64,000 nt of DNA from Triops longicaudatus (Eukaryota; Arthropoda; Branchiopoda; Notostraca; Triopsidae): assembly GCA_022885665.1 (NCBI GenBank), contig JAGQDJ010000260.1:1736001-1800000 (forward strand). The letters are read 5' to 3'. The notes under the pieces were generated by a model. The model saw only the letters and a program-made list of their open reading frames with translations. It was not told the origin of the DNA and searched no databases. How positions within the stretch are numbered: position 1 is the first letter of the stretch; each line of letters starts with the position of its first letter. The position numbers and the translations under genes were made by a program. Of the stretch, positions 33,501 through 47,184 are shown in pieces.

Positions 33501-36500
33501 TGAGCACACGGCAGTAAAGGCTATGTGGCCATCACAATAGCTTCAGTGTCCAGCTCCGCTCGGACGTTCGGCTCTGCCACGAACTTCTTTCCCTGAAGAC
33601 GACCCTGAGCTCAAAAAGAACTCGCTCGGCAACCAAGTGATAACTCATGACAGCGCATCGTCAAGAACATCTTCGTTTTTTAATTACTATTTATTTCTCG
33701 TTCTCTCTTCGTTAGAAAAACATGAAGGCTGTTTTGCTCCTTGTGTTTGATCAAGCCTAGCACGTTGGCATCCGAAAGAAAGTTTGGAGTGCGTGACTAA
33801 ACCTATTAGGATGATTGCACACACAAACACACGTGTGTTTTTTATTCTTGTCGCACTAAATAGTTGTTCTCGGGTTAGTCACACGTTGAAGAAAGACAAT
33901 GAAGGAGGGACACAAAGGTTACAAACCAATGATTAAGAAAAAGACCCTAGATGTGCCAGGAAAACTCCGGAGATGATGGTGAAACCAGATCAAGGGAAAG
34001 TGGTTCTCTAAGCTTGTATAGTCCAAACGCGTTGTAACCTTTTTTCCCGGGAAGAACTGCCTCCCCCTCATTTGCCGCTTTCCCCTCTGCGTTTTTCAAG
34101 TGGAATGTTTCGAACTGTGGGCTTCAGGCGTCATTTTCCAACAACCAACCTTTTTTTGCAGTTTTTCGGTCATTGTCGGAACTATGAGCTTCTCACTGTG
34201 TGCAAAACCCGAACAAAAAGGGTGTCGTCAAATGTAGATTTATGAGTGTGTCATAAAATACCCCGAAAAAACGAGGTTTTCGAACGTTTCTATACCACGC
34301 TTCCCACAAGATGCCATAGCGCTCGTATGAAAAGAAAGGTTCTCGTTAGCCGATTGCTTAACAGTTTTCACAAAACTCAGAGGGAGGTAAAAAGGAGAAG
34401 AGGATACAGACACAGAAAGGTTTGTCTTTTGCACTATTTTTGCTTTTCCGTACGTTACCTCAAGATAGCTGATTGGTCTTCAGAGGTCTTGCGAGCATAG
34501 TATTGTGTGTACCGCAACTGTCATTACTTCGACAATGGACCGAAAAACCTAGTGCAAATAAACACAACCTTGGGTTCCCTGTCTCCTTTTTTAACCAGCA
34601 AAGTACTAAAATTTCTGCGGTGAATCCGCAAAAAAAGCTTTCTAGAATAAATTACTGTCAAAGCTCCTTATTCGCAGGCTCTTCATTCGCCGTATTGGTA
34701 TTGACACCACTCTCGTTATTGCGGGGAAAAATAATTATCCTTTGGTCGTTCTGGACGAGAAACACTCAAAATCATAGTTCTCATGGTAGAAAATTATCCT
34801 TATTGGCTGATCGTTATTTAAGTTTTAATTACATTTCAGTTTTTCACAGCTTTGTAACGTATCCCTCGTCTTTCATTGTAACTTCCAATATATTCGCAGT
34901 TTCCAAATTTGCGCAAAGATTTGTTGAACGTTTCCTAGACAGTATAAGGGTTGTAACCCTTGTGCTGTGGTTTGCTCCTCGAATAAAGAACCTTTTATAT
35001 GTACCCAGGATTTTTGTTCGGGGGGGGGGGGTCTTTGTATGCAATTTTTTTGGACATTTGCGGGTCTACCTATCTTCCCAATTATAAATTAAAGATTCCG
35101 GGAGGGAGGGAGAGGCTCAACCCTCTAACCCCAACTTGGGTACGGGCCTGTATGTCCGATACTTGAGAAACTTGATGAAGCTTGTTTTCAGAATGATTCA
35201 TGAATGAATGGAAAATAGTGATACGAGACTATTAAACTAAATCTTACACCCTGGTAATAAACGAAGATGGCGGTTTCTTGTAGCGAATTTGTTATGCACG
35301 TGAGAAGATTAATCGTAATGCGAGACACGTCTTGGCCGCATTTTCTCCAGCCTTTCCGAAACGCAATGGCTCATTTTTATAGAAGAAAAGACCAAGCGGC
35401 CTATATCAACGTCCCTAGAGGTGTGAAACGCTGTTTGAACCGTGGGCAATTATAATAGTTGGCAAGCAAGTGCCTCAGGGAGAAAATTGCACCTACGTTC
35501 GAAACGTAAGGAAGAGTTGGGGCTGTTGGAGGTGAGAGCCTCAGGTTTAGAGAGCATTCTTCCGTTTCATTTTTTTTTTTAAATATGCATCACGCTGCTC
35601 TGGATTTCCCTTGTTGGTACTTTGCCCATTAAACGTCACTGAAATCTCCTGTGCTTTTTGATGATAGTGGTTTCTTCTTGGGTAGTAATAGTTTGAAAGC
35701 GAGAAAGCTACGCACGCGTTTAAGCAACACGAAAACCGTCACTTAGCTCAGTAATAATTAAAATAGCCCCTTTTCACCTCAGAGGGTACTAGAAAACCAT
35801 CAAAATTTAATTCGTAATCTAGCCTCGGTTTTCGCAATTCACTCAAATATTTCTTCAAACTCTTTCCCCCCAATACCAAGGTTAGCCTAGAAATATAGTA
35901 TCCAACGTTTGATTGATTGCAAAACACAATTTTTCTTCTCAAGTTTATGAAGTATAATTTACACCACAAATCGAATCCTGTTTTGCGAGTTAAAGCCGTG
36001 TTACGTACTCGATATTGAATCCAAACGCAGGAAGAGGAGGCTGCCATTAAGGACAATTAATCATTTTTTCAATGCGGCATCTATTCCCTCATTGAGGCAT
36101 CTGACGACGGCAACAGCATCGAAAAAAACACTGTAACAATGTGCTTAAGGCTTGTTTTTTTTTTTTTGTCATAACCACTAAGAACAAATGTAAAGATCGC
36201 GGAGAGGTGAGTAAAGTAGGTTTTTTTATCGACAATTCCCAAGCCCACCTCCTAATTAGGCCCTTGAAGCTCTGCTCCTTGTATGGTACACATGATCAGC
36301 AGAAGCCAGAGGGCTGTCTTGTCGGTATAGACTCGTTAGCTTGTAAAGGCTCCATAAACATAGGATTTTGTAATATATCAGGCATCTGTTCCGTGGGATT
36401 CTCATACCACTCATCCGTCAAGATGATCCTATGGCGTTCTGACAGCATCTGAAGTAAACCGCGAAGCTGCTTTGTTCGGTGTAGCAAGACAACGCCGTCC

Positions 36501-38532
36501 TTCCACACATCTCCTTAATGGAGCGCGGGTAGATTATAAAAGCGAAGCTCAGGTGAGATGTAATTAAACTACTTGCATGAAAAACGAAATGGTGTCGTGG
36601 GCAAAGGTGTAAAAAAGGTGACAGTGAATCATTGACCATGTCCATTCTTGCCTCCGGTAGCATAATCTGGATTACTCTTTTCCTGTTACATTGACTAACC
36701 GATTCAGAAAAGTACTTACTATTCAATGTGAAAATTTGTAAGCATTAACTATACGTTGAAGTCCCTACCACGCTCGTGTATGACCTTATAAGGCGACCAT
36801 TACATTGGCTTGCTTTTGCCGTGTAATATACATGACTTCATTTGTCATTACGTACTCGATATCAAGGTTTTATATTCAGTATCTAACCGCCAATAAAGCT
36901 CAACTGCCGGTTTTACAACAATCCCAACTGCGAATTATTCATTGTAGTGCACGTTTGACCGGAAACAAAAGCGAAAGGCAAGGTTTACTTCACAAGCATC
37001 GTTAAAAGTGGCAATGGTAGTGACAGGCGTTTTTCTTTACGTTTTGCAGTGCAATTTTGAAGCTTGGTGTTATGGGCAAGTTGCGTTTGGCTGCCTCAGC
37101 TAGTTGATATTTTGCTATGGTAAGAAACGACCGGACTACTTTCTCCTGAAACTAACGCCGTGCGTCAAAATGCATGCCGGTGCATGCCACAAACATCGCT
37201 CGTTTTCTGGGGAGGGGAGCAAAGTACTCGGAAAAGAGATTGCATTTAAATTGGAGTAGTTAATTAGAGCAAGACGTCAACACGTCTTCAACTCAGACGA
37301 TAGAAAAAGTGATAGTCATTCTGAAATCACGGATTGCAAACTACCTCTGCTTCCTCTTCCCCTTGCGCGTCATTTCTCTTTTCCAGTCTCGCTCTTCCTC
37401 TTCCTTTTGGCTCTCTATATCCACAGCATTGCATTAGCGCAGATGGCCGCGTAGGGGAATTGTAGCTTCTGTAGGACTTCGTGAAGCAAAAAAAGGAGTA
37501 AAGAAGTCCACACTTGCCTCCTCCAATTGCACTACTATAAGTAGTCTGGTTACAGAAGTGTAGCAGAGGGAAAGGAGAAAGGAGGAAGGAAATACCAATT
37601 GCTCTGCGTTTTGTTGCTAAATGGATAGCGGAGCGAATTGAAAAAAGATCCCTTGCCTGGCTGCTGGCACCACAACATTCACACCTCACAATGCTTAATG
37701 GCGTGGAGCCGAGGTGCTGAAAGGGCATTTTTGTGTCGTGTCAGGTGCTCCCAATTTTCGACTCCTGATGAAGCCCACATAGGAGCTTCCGTCGTACGAA
37801 ACATAATTTTAAGATTCTGGATGACATGCCAAGCGATGCTAGAGGGCGACGCTTGACCCCGTTAAATGATTGTTGACGACTCAGATACGAAATTGTGGTG
37901 CAAAGCTGCTGGAATTTGCAATACAACAGAATCCCTTGCAGCGCAAATTACATCTCGCTATATTGTGCTTCCTATTACTTAATTTTTAAAGTTATTTTGG
38001 TGTTGCTACATAACTCACGATTTTGGGACCTTTGACAGTGAAAAAAATCCTTAGCCATCTTCAGTGCCGGATTAAGCCGCCTTCACGGCGTGATGAACAT
38101 AAGAGAATAGATGAGCAAAGGAGAAATCTCCAACTGCCAAGGTGCTAAAAGCGCCTGATCTATTTCCTAATGGCAGGGAAAGCGAAGAGTTCAAAGAAGA
38201 CGTTTCGGCTCATGTGTATTTTGAATGAGAGCTTTTATAATGCGGGACATCACCTGGTTGGATGCCTTTCTAGAGGCTCTAGCTGCTCTGGATTTATTTT
38301 CAAGGTATGGCAGTGCAACACAGAAATAGGCAGGTTATAGAAGAAACCTCATGGTCTAGCTAATTTTTAGTGAAATTTGTCAGGTAATAATTAAAGTAGT
38401 GATCGTAAGGTCGAAATGCTTTTCGTGCTTACAGAAGAGTTCGAGAACAAAGGAACGTTGAAGGAAAGATTGGAACAGCAATCAGTTGCGTTCTGTTGCT
38501 CACCCAATTAGATGCAGAAATAAGATTCCTTG
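30515..38532. other. non-coding interval, part 2
   Basis: No gene recognised. A locally GC- and CpG-rich stretch lies at about 33340-33620. A run of 12 G occurs at 35020-35031 and a poly-T run near 36155-36170. Confidence 0.5.
35020..35031 (+). repeat. G12 homopolymer
   Basis: Twelve consecutive G in an otherwise AT-rich region. Could form a G-quadruplex and is a likely sequencing-error hotspot. Confidence 0.9.
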
Positions 38533-38662
38533 AAGCTTGGTGCACACTACAGAAGGAAATCACAAGTCACGAGTCACAATCAAGAAAACAAGCCCCACGG
38601 GATTGATTGGGTCGCACTTTGCTTTGACTTGGTCAATTCAAATAGGATTGAATTGGGGTCCA
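38533..38662 (+). repeat. left terminal inverted repeat
   Basis: Begins AAGCTTGGTGCACACTACAG. Pairs with 39083-39212; best conserved blocks are GAAATCACAA, GACTTGG and AAATAGGATT. Confidence 0.75.
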
Positions 38663-39082
38663 TGTAATTTCTGTGACTGGCTACATTGTCAAGAAAAAAT
38701 CTGTAGAGAAAAACGTGCAAGGAACTTTGTTATTTTAGATAACGCAAATTACCGTAAAATGCCATTCGGATTAACGAAAGATGTGTTAAAAACATTTTTA
38801 TCACAGCAAAGCAGCTTACACTGAGCGCCATGTTCCTTTTGTTTCGGTTATCTGGAAAACGTGGCGTTGTCGTTCACCGTAAGTTGCTTCGTTTTGTTAA
38901 AAAGAAGTTTTTAATACGTATTTAGTTAATCACGATAGCTTTTTACAGTATTTTGTATTATGTAAACTCAAATAACAAAGTTTCTTGCATGTTTCTCTCT
39001 GCAGATTTTGTTGGCAACGTTGCCAGTCTACAGAAGTACACAAATCAATTCGCAATTGATTTGTGTCCGCAATTAATTGATT

Positions 39083-39212
39083 TGGCTCGCAATTTAATCC
39101 TATTTAAATTGTCCAAGTCAGCACAAACCGCTCCCCAATCAAGGCAGTAGGTCTTGCTTTCGTGATTTTGACTCGCGATTTGTGATTTCTTTCGGTAATA
39201 CGCACCAAGCTT
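39083..39212 (-). repeat. right terminal inverted repeat
   Basis: Reverse complement begins AAGCTTGGTGCGTATTACCG; 78% identical to the left repeat over 130 gapless positions. Just inside it (about 39040-39064) is a small hairpin, ACAAATCAATT-CGC-AATTGATTTGT. Confidence 0.75.
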
Positions 39213-42200
39213 TAAATCAATGACTGAATGTTTCTTTGTAGTCTTTTTATTTCAGTGTACAGAACCGTCTCATTGCTTGAGTTCGGTTTAAAGGGTAGAC
39301 ACGTAATATGGACTTTACCTGTTGTTGGAAAAACTGCTGAGGTTTTTGATTTTCTTGGTTCTTGCTCACAGGCCACTCTGCAGGAGACGGGGTTAATCAA
39401 GCAAAAAAAGCACCAAAGCTTGACCAAACCACGTTGAGAAAACGCCAAAACGTTCACTTTTGCCAAAAACTAGCACTTTAGCACGCAGTAGTGGTTTCGA
39501 CTGGGAAAACGAAAGACGCGCTTGTCGGAGTCCACTTAAGCGTCGTGAAGAGTAAACCACCAAGGTAAGATGATCCCGTGGAACTGACTGGTTTGGTCAT
39601 CGGTTAAGTCTAATGAAGTCGAAACTTTGCGATGCCCTTCTCCGTCTTTTGTCCTGGTTCCGGAGCCCAAGATTAATGCTCCTTTAAGTCTTGCTCAACA
39701 GTTTCCGTTAATGAGACAAGTTGGAACATTTCTCGAAGCTTTGCATCAGGAAACCAAAGCATATGGGCCCCCTATTTGCATAAAAGCCCTTCTTGTCCTT
39801 CCCTTGACCGTAAGGATCAGAGTTCTTCATTTGATATGCACGATTAAGTTGAAGTATTTTCCGGCTATTGTTTCCTTATACCGCAGAAAGAGGATATCCG
39901 GATCCCACTGCGGGATTAGTGAAGCTAACAGGAGGTAAAGATGCTCATTATCAAGTTGAATAGCTTAGCACTTGGAATTCACGGGGAAAAGCGTCGGTCG
40001 TAGGTTGCTAATTAGCATCTTGCGGTTATCTTCGACCTAGCGTTCTGATGCTAAGAAAGCAGTAAAAAGCAAAAAATAATAAACAAATACCATATACATA
40101 CACCATGGCTAAAAGGTATGAAGACCTGGTAAAAACAATGACAGCTTTTTGTAGCTATTACTAATTACTAGCTCCTAATTCTTGGAGTTAATTTGCATTG
40201 GATGATAGTCAAATGTCATTTAGAACTTTTTATATTCAATTTTGTAAGCTAGTAACTGCGTGGAATATTAAAGTAGTTTTTGCATTTTTGCCGTATAGTA
40301 GTTTGAAGTAGTTTCATTTATTTGCAAAAAAAGGAGCGTTTTTGTACATACTGTCTTTGTCCTTCAAGTAATTTTTTGCGGAGATAAAGTCAAAAGTTTT
40401 CTTGACTAGGGTTTCAGGTATTCGTCCCCAGTAAACCTGCTACACGTGCTTTCCGTAGCTTACATAGCAAAACTTGCAAAGCTGCTTCGAGGAAATGCTT
40501 ATATGCGTTATATGCGATTCCTATCGAGGGTGGTGCCTTTTCTAAGCTTTCTATTAAAGGAGTTTTGCTAAAATAGAAGCTAATGTGCTAAATTAGTTTT
40601 CACTATGAGACGAGGAAGCACTTTCCCTAATATTTCTTTATATAATTTTCAACGTAGCCATCGTGTGAGGCTGAACAGTTGCCGCCTTTGTTTTGGTATT
40701 TTTTACATATTTTTTAATTTACGAGGAATAAGTGCATCCAGTCCGCTCTAAATACGGAAAGTAGGTTAGAACTGGATTTCGTCTCTTTAGATCATCGTTT
40801 GCTGGTATTGATTACCTGTTGTTCCAAACGACATAGCTATTGTTCCTTGGAATAAAAGATTGTTGCTGGACGTTAAACTTGGTATCCTCTATAACAGATT
40901 TTTTCTTGCATCCACTGTGAACAGTACGACATTTTTTTAAAATATATTTTCATGCGAAATGAGTATCAATTTGAGCTCTTGAACGGCAAGCTCACCTTTC
41001 TCCCACACTTCTGTTGAAAAATTACCACTTTCTCTGTTTCAGACTAAAATAACTAACAAGAATCAAAACGAGGGCTTGAAAAGGTTCCACGAAAAGGTAT
41101 AAATTCCAGAAAAGCGGGGGAGAGTATCCTCGATTCTTGTATGTGAAGACTATCTCGTTTTATGAGTTTACATTTGACAAGATAAGAAATTTGTTAAGAA
41201 ATGGTTCTTCACGTTTATGCGTGTGGAAGAACATCAAACAGGCCACTTTTCTTCTTCACAAAGGTCAGAGGTCAGTAGTTCAGGGTGTCGTCTATTTTCG
41301 CTATGCAAACACAATCCGAAATTCGTTGGTGTGTCGATGCTCTTGCGAAAGTCAGTACTTTTCTTCTTTTTGCTGGCTAGTAAATCCTGAAAAATCTTAG
41401 GATTCCATGCCTAATAACTGGTGCCTTATTAACTTTTAAAGTTGCTTTTTTCACTAAATGCTCAACTTATTGTTTTGCTTATATCGCGAAGTGGTTAATA
41501 TTTCGTGTAGCATGTATAGTATGTGACTTCCAAACAGTTTTTACTTTTAGAAATACGGGTAAGATGGCCATTGAGATATATGTTCAACTCCTAATCAAAG
41601 CTCGTCTAAAATTAAGAAAGTTTGATTTGAATTGCAAGTTTCTCTTCATTAACGCAACAAAAGCATGGGCAAAAGCGATCCAACCCTTTGGCATTGTCAT
41701 GTAGAAGCATCCTTGAAAGGGAAAATTGGAGCAAGCAGCCCGTAGCCGAAAGACAATAAAACAACGAAAGGAAAAAAATTAAAAGAAGTACTAAAGGAAG
41801 AGAAAAACTGTTGTAACTGCCACTTTTTTATGCCAGTTATTTCTTGTTTCAGTGGTGAGGATGGATGGAAAAGGTGAGTGAGGGACTTTCCTTTTATATG
41901 CGTCTTGAGCAGCGCAACAGCAGCAGCAGTTCCAGTAGCGCGGGCTGTTATCAGGCTTTTATATCGTCGCATACTATTTAGTAGAGAGAGTTGTTTTCTG
42001 GGAAGTGAACTTCTCTAGTTGGTCTAATTGCGTTCGATCCCTTTCGTTTTCCCGCCTTGCTTAGGGATGGCTTTCTTTCGTTACTTTGTCTCTCTGCACA
42101 AAAAACTCGAGAGTGTCGTGTTCTATAGCAGGGAGAATAAAGAATGGAGGAAAAAATATACGTCTAGTCTCAAGCAACTGCACTGAACCTCAACGAAGAG

Positions 42201-45200
42201 ATTCTTTGGAACTAGACGCTACAGTTTACAGTTCCAAGTGGAAAATGCTTTTTTGACTGAAACGTGACCAGTCAAAGAAGCTCAGTTTTTCCCCTGTCTT
42301 TCACTGCTGAGAGTCTAGTGTTTAAGAGAAAAGGTGGCGAAAGATTTCGAAGTGAATTCTATGTGTGTGGGTTGTAACACTAACTATTAATTTTTAAAAA
42401 GGAGATAAGTACTTGAGGTTCCTACCGGGATCTTGCGATTTGTTGCAAGACGTTTAACCTCACACAAGCCAGCCGTTTCTTCCTAGAGCTCGGTTTATGC
42501 ATATTTTCATTAACTTTCTTAATTCGACCCCCTCCCACCAAAAAACCCTCAGATTTAGCTGAAAAGCATAATATGAAAAAATCATGTATTTTTTAAAGTC
42601 AGTTTTGCACTATTTCGGCGGGTATTTCCGGTGGCATTGCTGCAGCTTTTCAGGAGTAGCAACTTTGGGTTTGTTAGTAGTTTTTGTGAATATTTGCAGA
42701 CTTTTGCTTTCGGACAAATCAAGAAAACCGACACGAAATGTCGAGTAAAGGCGAATATTCGAACGTGCTTGCCATCCGCCAGTGTTGCATAACGGGGGCA
42801 ATTTCTGGGAAAAAAATTCTCATTGCCTTTGATTTTCTTTTTGTGGGCTATTACAGCTTTTCTTATGAGGTCTTTTTTAAAAAAATTATGAGAATTTTTA
42901 TAAAATTTCTACATGCACTCTTAGGCATGAAAACTAGGGTTTTTCGCATGCTTTTCTACAGCGGTAATAACTGGAAGCTGTGTGCACCCCGTGTAGGCTA
43001 CTTCTAGTAAGTGAACCAACCCGACCGATAACTTCGCAAGAGACTTGCGTTGTGTCGATTCGCAGAACGGGAGTTGAGTGTGAGAGCTTCGAAACGTGTA
43101 TTTGTTTGTTACATACTCCAAGGTAATTGTGTGTTTTTGTTGATCATGTGTGTTATCTAAGTGAGCAAAAAGTGTACATTTCTAAGAAAAAAAAAAAGCC
43201 TCGCTCGAATTGTATAAATATCGCAGTAACTTCGAGAATACGCATTAAACATTTTAGAAGTTTTTGTATTGAAGATGTGAGCCTCGCTTTTTGGAGTATT
43301 GTTCCATCACCAAAGTCCACGCGTAAACTGTGGCCATCTATGTAAAAAAGACATCCAAGGCTGATTTTAACACGGTTTAACGCAGCATTTAATCTTTTTA
43401 AAGTGTTAAACGAATGCACGTCTTTCCGCCTTGTCTTTTTTCCTTGTTCCGCAGTACATCTTAACCTTTTTCCGTGTTACTTTTAATTACAGCATTAGAC
43501 TCGTAACTACGAGAAGAGCTGTGCCTTGCATATTGATGAGTTTCCTTGAATTTTGTCATAAATATTTCTCCAGGAGGAAACTTGAGCGTGAGCTTGGTTT
43601 TGAGATCTGGAGTATTTGATTACACGTTGCTGAGCAGCGTGATAGACACTTGGACAAGGCAAGTGTGAAACTTTTTTTTAAAGAGATTAGTAGATTTTTT
43701 TTTTTTTGCAGACCAAACCGGATAAAAGACGATTTGGGAGAGTTTCATACCTTGCAGATCACCTCGAACAGCTTGTGTTATGCACAATGTTGGAACTAAT
43801 ATCGGGTTATGGAAGCAAGATATATCTTTTTTATGTTTTTAATATTGCTGCCCACCAGATAATTTGAAGGAATTATTCCTTCGTTTGCAGGTGAGGATAG
43901 TAGCTAGGGGCTAACTTTTCCTCAATTCCTTCACTCCAGGCGCAGCAAGAAGAAAGTAATATATAGTTTTAAAAAGTCCCCATGTTTTGAAGTCAAACGC
44001 TAAGAATGAGAAGTCTTAACGCGCAAACCCTTAGCGAAGTGAAACGGAAGATATTAAGACGTCAGGTAAAGGGGAAAGCGGATTGACTAACAGAAAGCTT
44101 GAACAGAAATAAATTGGGTTAAATCTGATAAGGCGTCTAAATTTGGGAAGTTTTTTTGCCACACTTTTAGAACACAAATTGAGGTAAGCTTGACAGGGAA
44201 GACTTGCGCTCTCTATTCATATTTTTTTAAGTCTTTTATTTTGATGATTTGATACAAATTTCAAGCGGTCAGAGCACAGGCACAGTAAACAGATTACTAC
44301 GGACGCCAAGGCTTGTTGTGTACTTGCAATCTACAGCTTGCTGAGAGCCCTTTTTCAATGATCCCTTTTCGGTCCATAGAAGGTATATTTGCATCCAGTT
44401 AATGTGTGGTATTGTTAGAGCAGTCATGGTGATGGAGGGTTATGACTCCACCAAAATAGAGACGCTAATATTGTACACACAAAGAGCTCTCTTCTTGAGT
44501 CGTGAGGATCGTGATGCCCAACTGGAAGATCAGTTGGTGGTGTTGCATGCTTCGCAGCTCCAGATCGCCATCACCATCATTAACATTAGAATCCCTCCTG
44601 GACAAGTCGGCTCCCTGTCCATGGCTACAAATCAACACACTCTTGGATATACTACGTATTGGGCATGCAACGAAGATTATTACCATACGGATTTTTCGGG
44701 CTACTTTGGATATTAAAGCAGTCCAATCAGGTCATTCTTGGGTGTGGTCCAAGAGGTCGTACACTTTAACTTTTTTTTCCACGAATTCTACAAACACAGA
44801 AGAAACAGAAGAGCCATCTTAGAGCTCACTTTCGCTTTTTCTATCGACCCTAGAGGATTGAAGGTATGGTGTACGAAAGAATTAAACCACAAAGAATCTA
44901 AAAAAAGGTGTCGTTCTTCAAATTAAAAAAAAATGTCATGGAGATAGAGAGTTTAAATCACCCAGAACTGCGTGTAAGTGCGCGTTGGATGGGCGCGTCG
45001 GTCACGATTTAGTGCGAACGAGTTAGAAAAGAAAAACATGGACAAAAAGAAAAAAATTAAGAAAGGTGAACTCTTATATTTCTTGGTAGGAAAACGTAGC
45101 TTTAGGAACATTGTCACCTTCACCCACGGCATGGGCGGCATAATTATCCCCAAACTATTTTTCCCCCTTGTAAACTTGGATTAAACTGCAGTAGGACCCT

Positions 45201-47184
45201 GCAGTGATCATAAAAAGGAGGCTAAAATTGAAACGGACACAATTTAGAAGAGGTACAATCTTACTGTTTGCTTAATGGGAAATGATGATTGCGATGGTGA
45301 GTCTCTTACGAGTCGGTCACGTTCGGATTCGCCTAAGGAAGTCGATGTGATGGCTCCAAAGAAGCGAGGAGTTGCCTTGGCCTGATTCACGCCCATGCAA
45401 GACCGAGTTAGGAGAAAATTTTGACGTACCAATTTAGCAACTGTTCTCTTGTTATGACGTCATTAACTCGTCGGTTTGGTCGTTTAGTTGACGTGGAGTA
45501 CACATCGTCAATGGCCCTATTGCATTAATCAAAAGCGCTGGAGAAGGCGGAAGCTGGAAATGGGAAGTGGCAGACTGTCACTTCCAAGCCCTTATCGGGC
45601 TGACAGCCGCTATTCTTCCAAGTCCGGCGTGGTGCAAGCTAAAGATCACCCGAGCTGTACATAACAATTCAATCAGTGCAAGACGAATTAAGCACCTTCA
45701 GTGGCCAATCTGTGTCAACGGATTTCTCCCTTTCTTCGCAGAACGATTCTCGCCACTTGCGGGTAAATGGCCTCCAGTTACATAAGCCTTAATCATTGTT
45801 CCTCTTTGAACCGGCTATTTGCCTGAGCAACAGCGTGTTTCTTTTTTGTCTAGTGTTGAAACCTGCAACAGTTCCCACGCGGAATCGTCTTCACGGAACA
45901 AGCCACGACTACATAATAGGTAACTTTACTAGAGTTCTGACCGGAAATCCACGTGTCCAACTCTCTTATATTTTCAAGCAAGTTTACTACAAAAAGTGGC
46001 AAAAATAAAAGGAAGACGGCAAACTTTCTAGATGATGAATGTGACAACCATTTTTTTGGAACCACTGGAAATCACACACTGTTAAACAGAAGCAAAGCAG
46101 TTCATTTTAAGGACTTTCTATTCCGTTGCTTCGAGCATACGTCCGTTATTTTTTAAACAAATTACTAAATCTGATAAACATTATTACGTGGTCACCTGGT
46201 TGTCATGTTTTGACGAACATCCCCGTTGTTCTCATTGCTAGTCAAGGTAACATATAAGTCTGTTAGAAGCCCACCCTGCTCTTGAGGGCAAAAGTTTTTC
46301 AGATTTTAAATATCCTTGATTGCTTTTTGCCAAACTTGACTTCAAGAGCAAAAATTCGAGCAAATGTTTTTATCAATTACCATTTCCATAATTGGATTTA
46401 AACACGCCATCTCGGGGCAAGTACAAATTATCTTCCCTAAGCATAGAATCAAGTTTCTTTTTTTACTACCGTAGATCCTTTCCCACTGAGTGAATGAAAG
46501 CTGCTGCCATCACATCGTTGGTCGTAATTCAAAAGACTTCCTCGATGAAGACTTTAACGAGTTATATCTGTTGACGTTTGTAGTCTTCGTGTGAGAACTG
46601 ATAAAAGAATTTACGCGCAAAAGAAATTTTAAGTCAACGACTAGTGTGTGTACTACAATCATTTGATAACGCAACGCTGAGACAAAAAAAAAAGAACAAA
46701 CAAGTTACATGGCATAAATCTTAAAAGTGGTATAGTATTTGTCACTTGTCGAATAAGGGGAAGTTTTTCATTATGTATATAACATGCGACCAGAAACGGG
46801 GGAAAGTGTCTTTAAGCAATCAAATCATTTAGGAACTCAAGCTGGGTTTTTTATACAATAAACACTTCTTTTTTCATACCAAATAACCAACAACAAGCCA
46901 AACAGGTTACAATATCGAAAAAACGTCACTCAAACGTGCTCACCCAAAACAGGCTATACACAAAAAAAAAAGCCTGGAATTAATTCATTATCATAGGGGA
47001 AAAATGTGCACTTCAGGACGCACATCACACTGCTAAAGTGTACATTCCTTTATCAGGTAGGTTGGCGTTTCTGCCTTAAAATATCAATCGCCTGACACTG
47101 CAAATTCAGGACAATTGATTACGCTCTGCTTCGGAAAACTTCAGCGTTGCATTATTTGCAAAGCGTCAGGGTTGTTCTTCGTCT
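39213..47184. other. non-coding interval, part 3 / 3' UTR of PRDM copy B
   Basis: No supported gene. The part next to 47184 should be the copy-B 3' UTR, but I see no canonical minus-strand AATAAA within about 2.5 kb. A CRE octamer TGACGTCA lies at 45455-45462. A weak minus-strand candidate exon at 45265-45396 is described in findings. Confidence 0.5.

Larger units (their letters stand above)
38533..39212. mobile_element. foldback/MITE-like non-autonomous DNA element with 130-bp TIRs
   Basis: The 130 bases from 38533 align without gaps to the reverse complement of 39083-39212, with 28 mismatches (78% identity), both ends starting AAGCTTGGTGC. The 420-bp interior shows no transposase-like frame. 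I see no convincing target-site duplication at the ends as drawn, so the superfamily is undetermined and the element is probably old. Confidence 0.75.

Noticed and set aside
34473..35087. 204-codon open frame on +, hydrophobic
   Set aside because: Low-complexity Phe/Ser/Leu composition expected from T-rich DNA, crosses the G12 run, and has no recognisable membrane-protein family pattern.
37056..37070. Second copy of the foldback TIR end (gaagcttggtg)
   Set aside because: Only about 11 bp match; no further similarity to the TIR.
37327..37728. 133-codon open frame on - with several CC motifs
   Set aside because: No domain or finger spacing is recognisable and composition resembles the flanks.
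44402..44716. 104-codon open frame on + (MCGIVRAVMVMEGYDSTK...)
   Set aside because: No recognisable domain, no splice context, and the opposite strand is equally open over the same stretch. Looks like chance.
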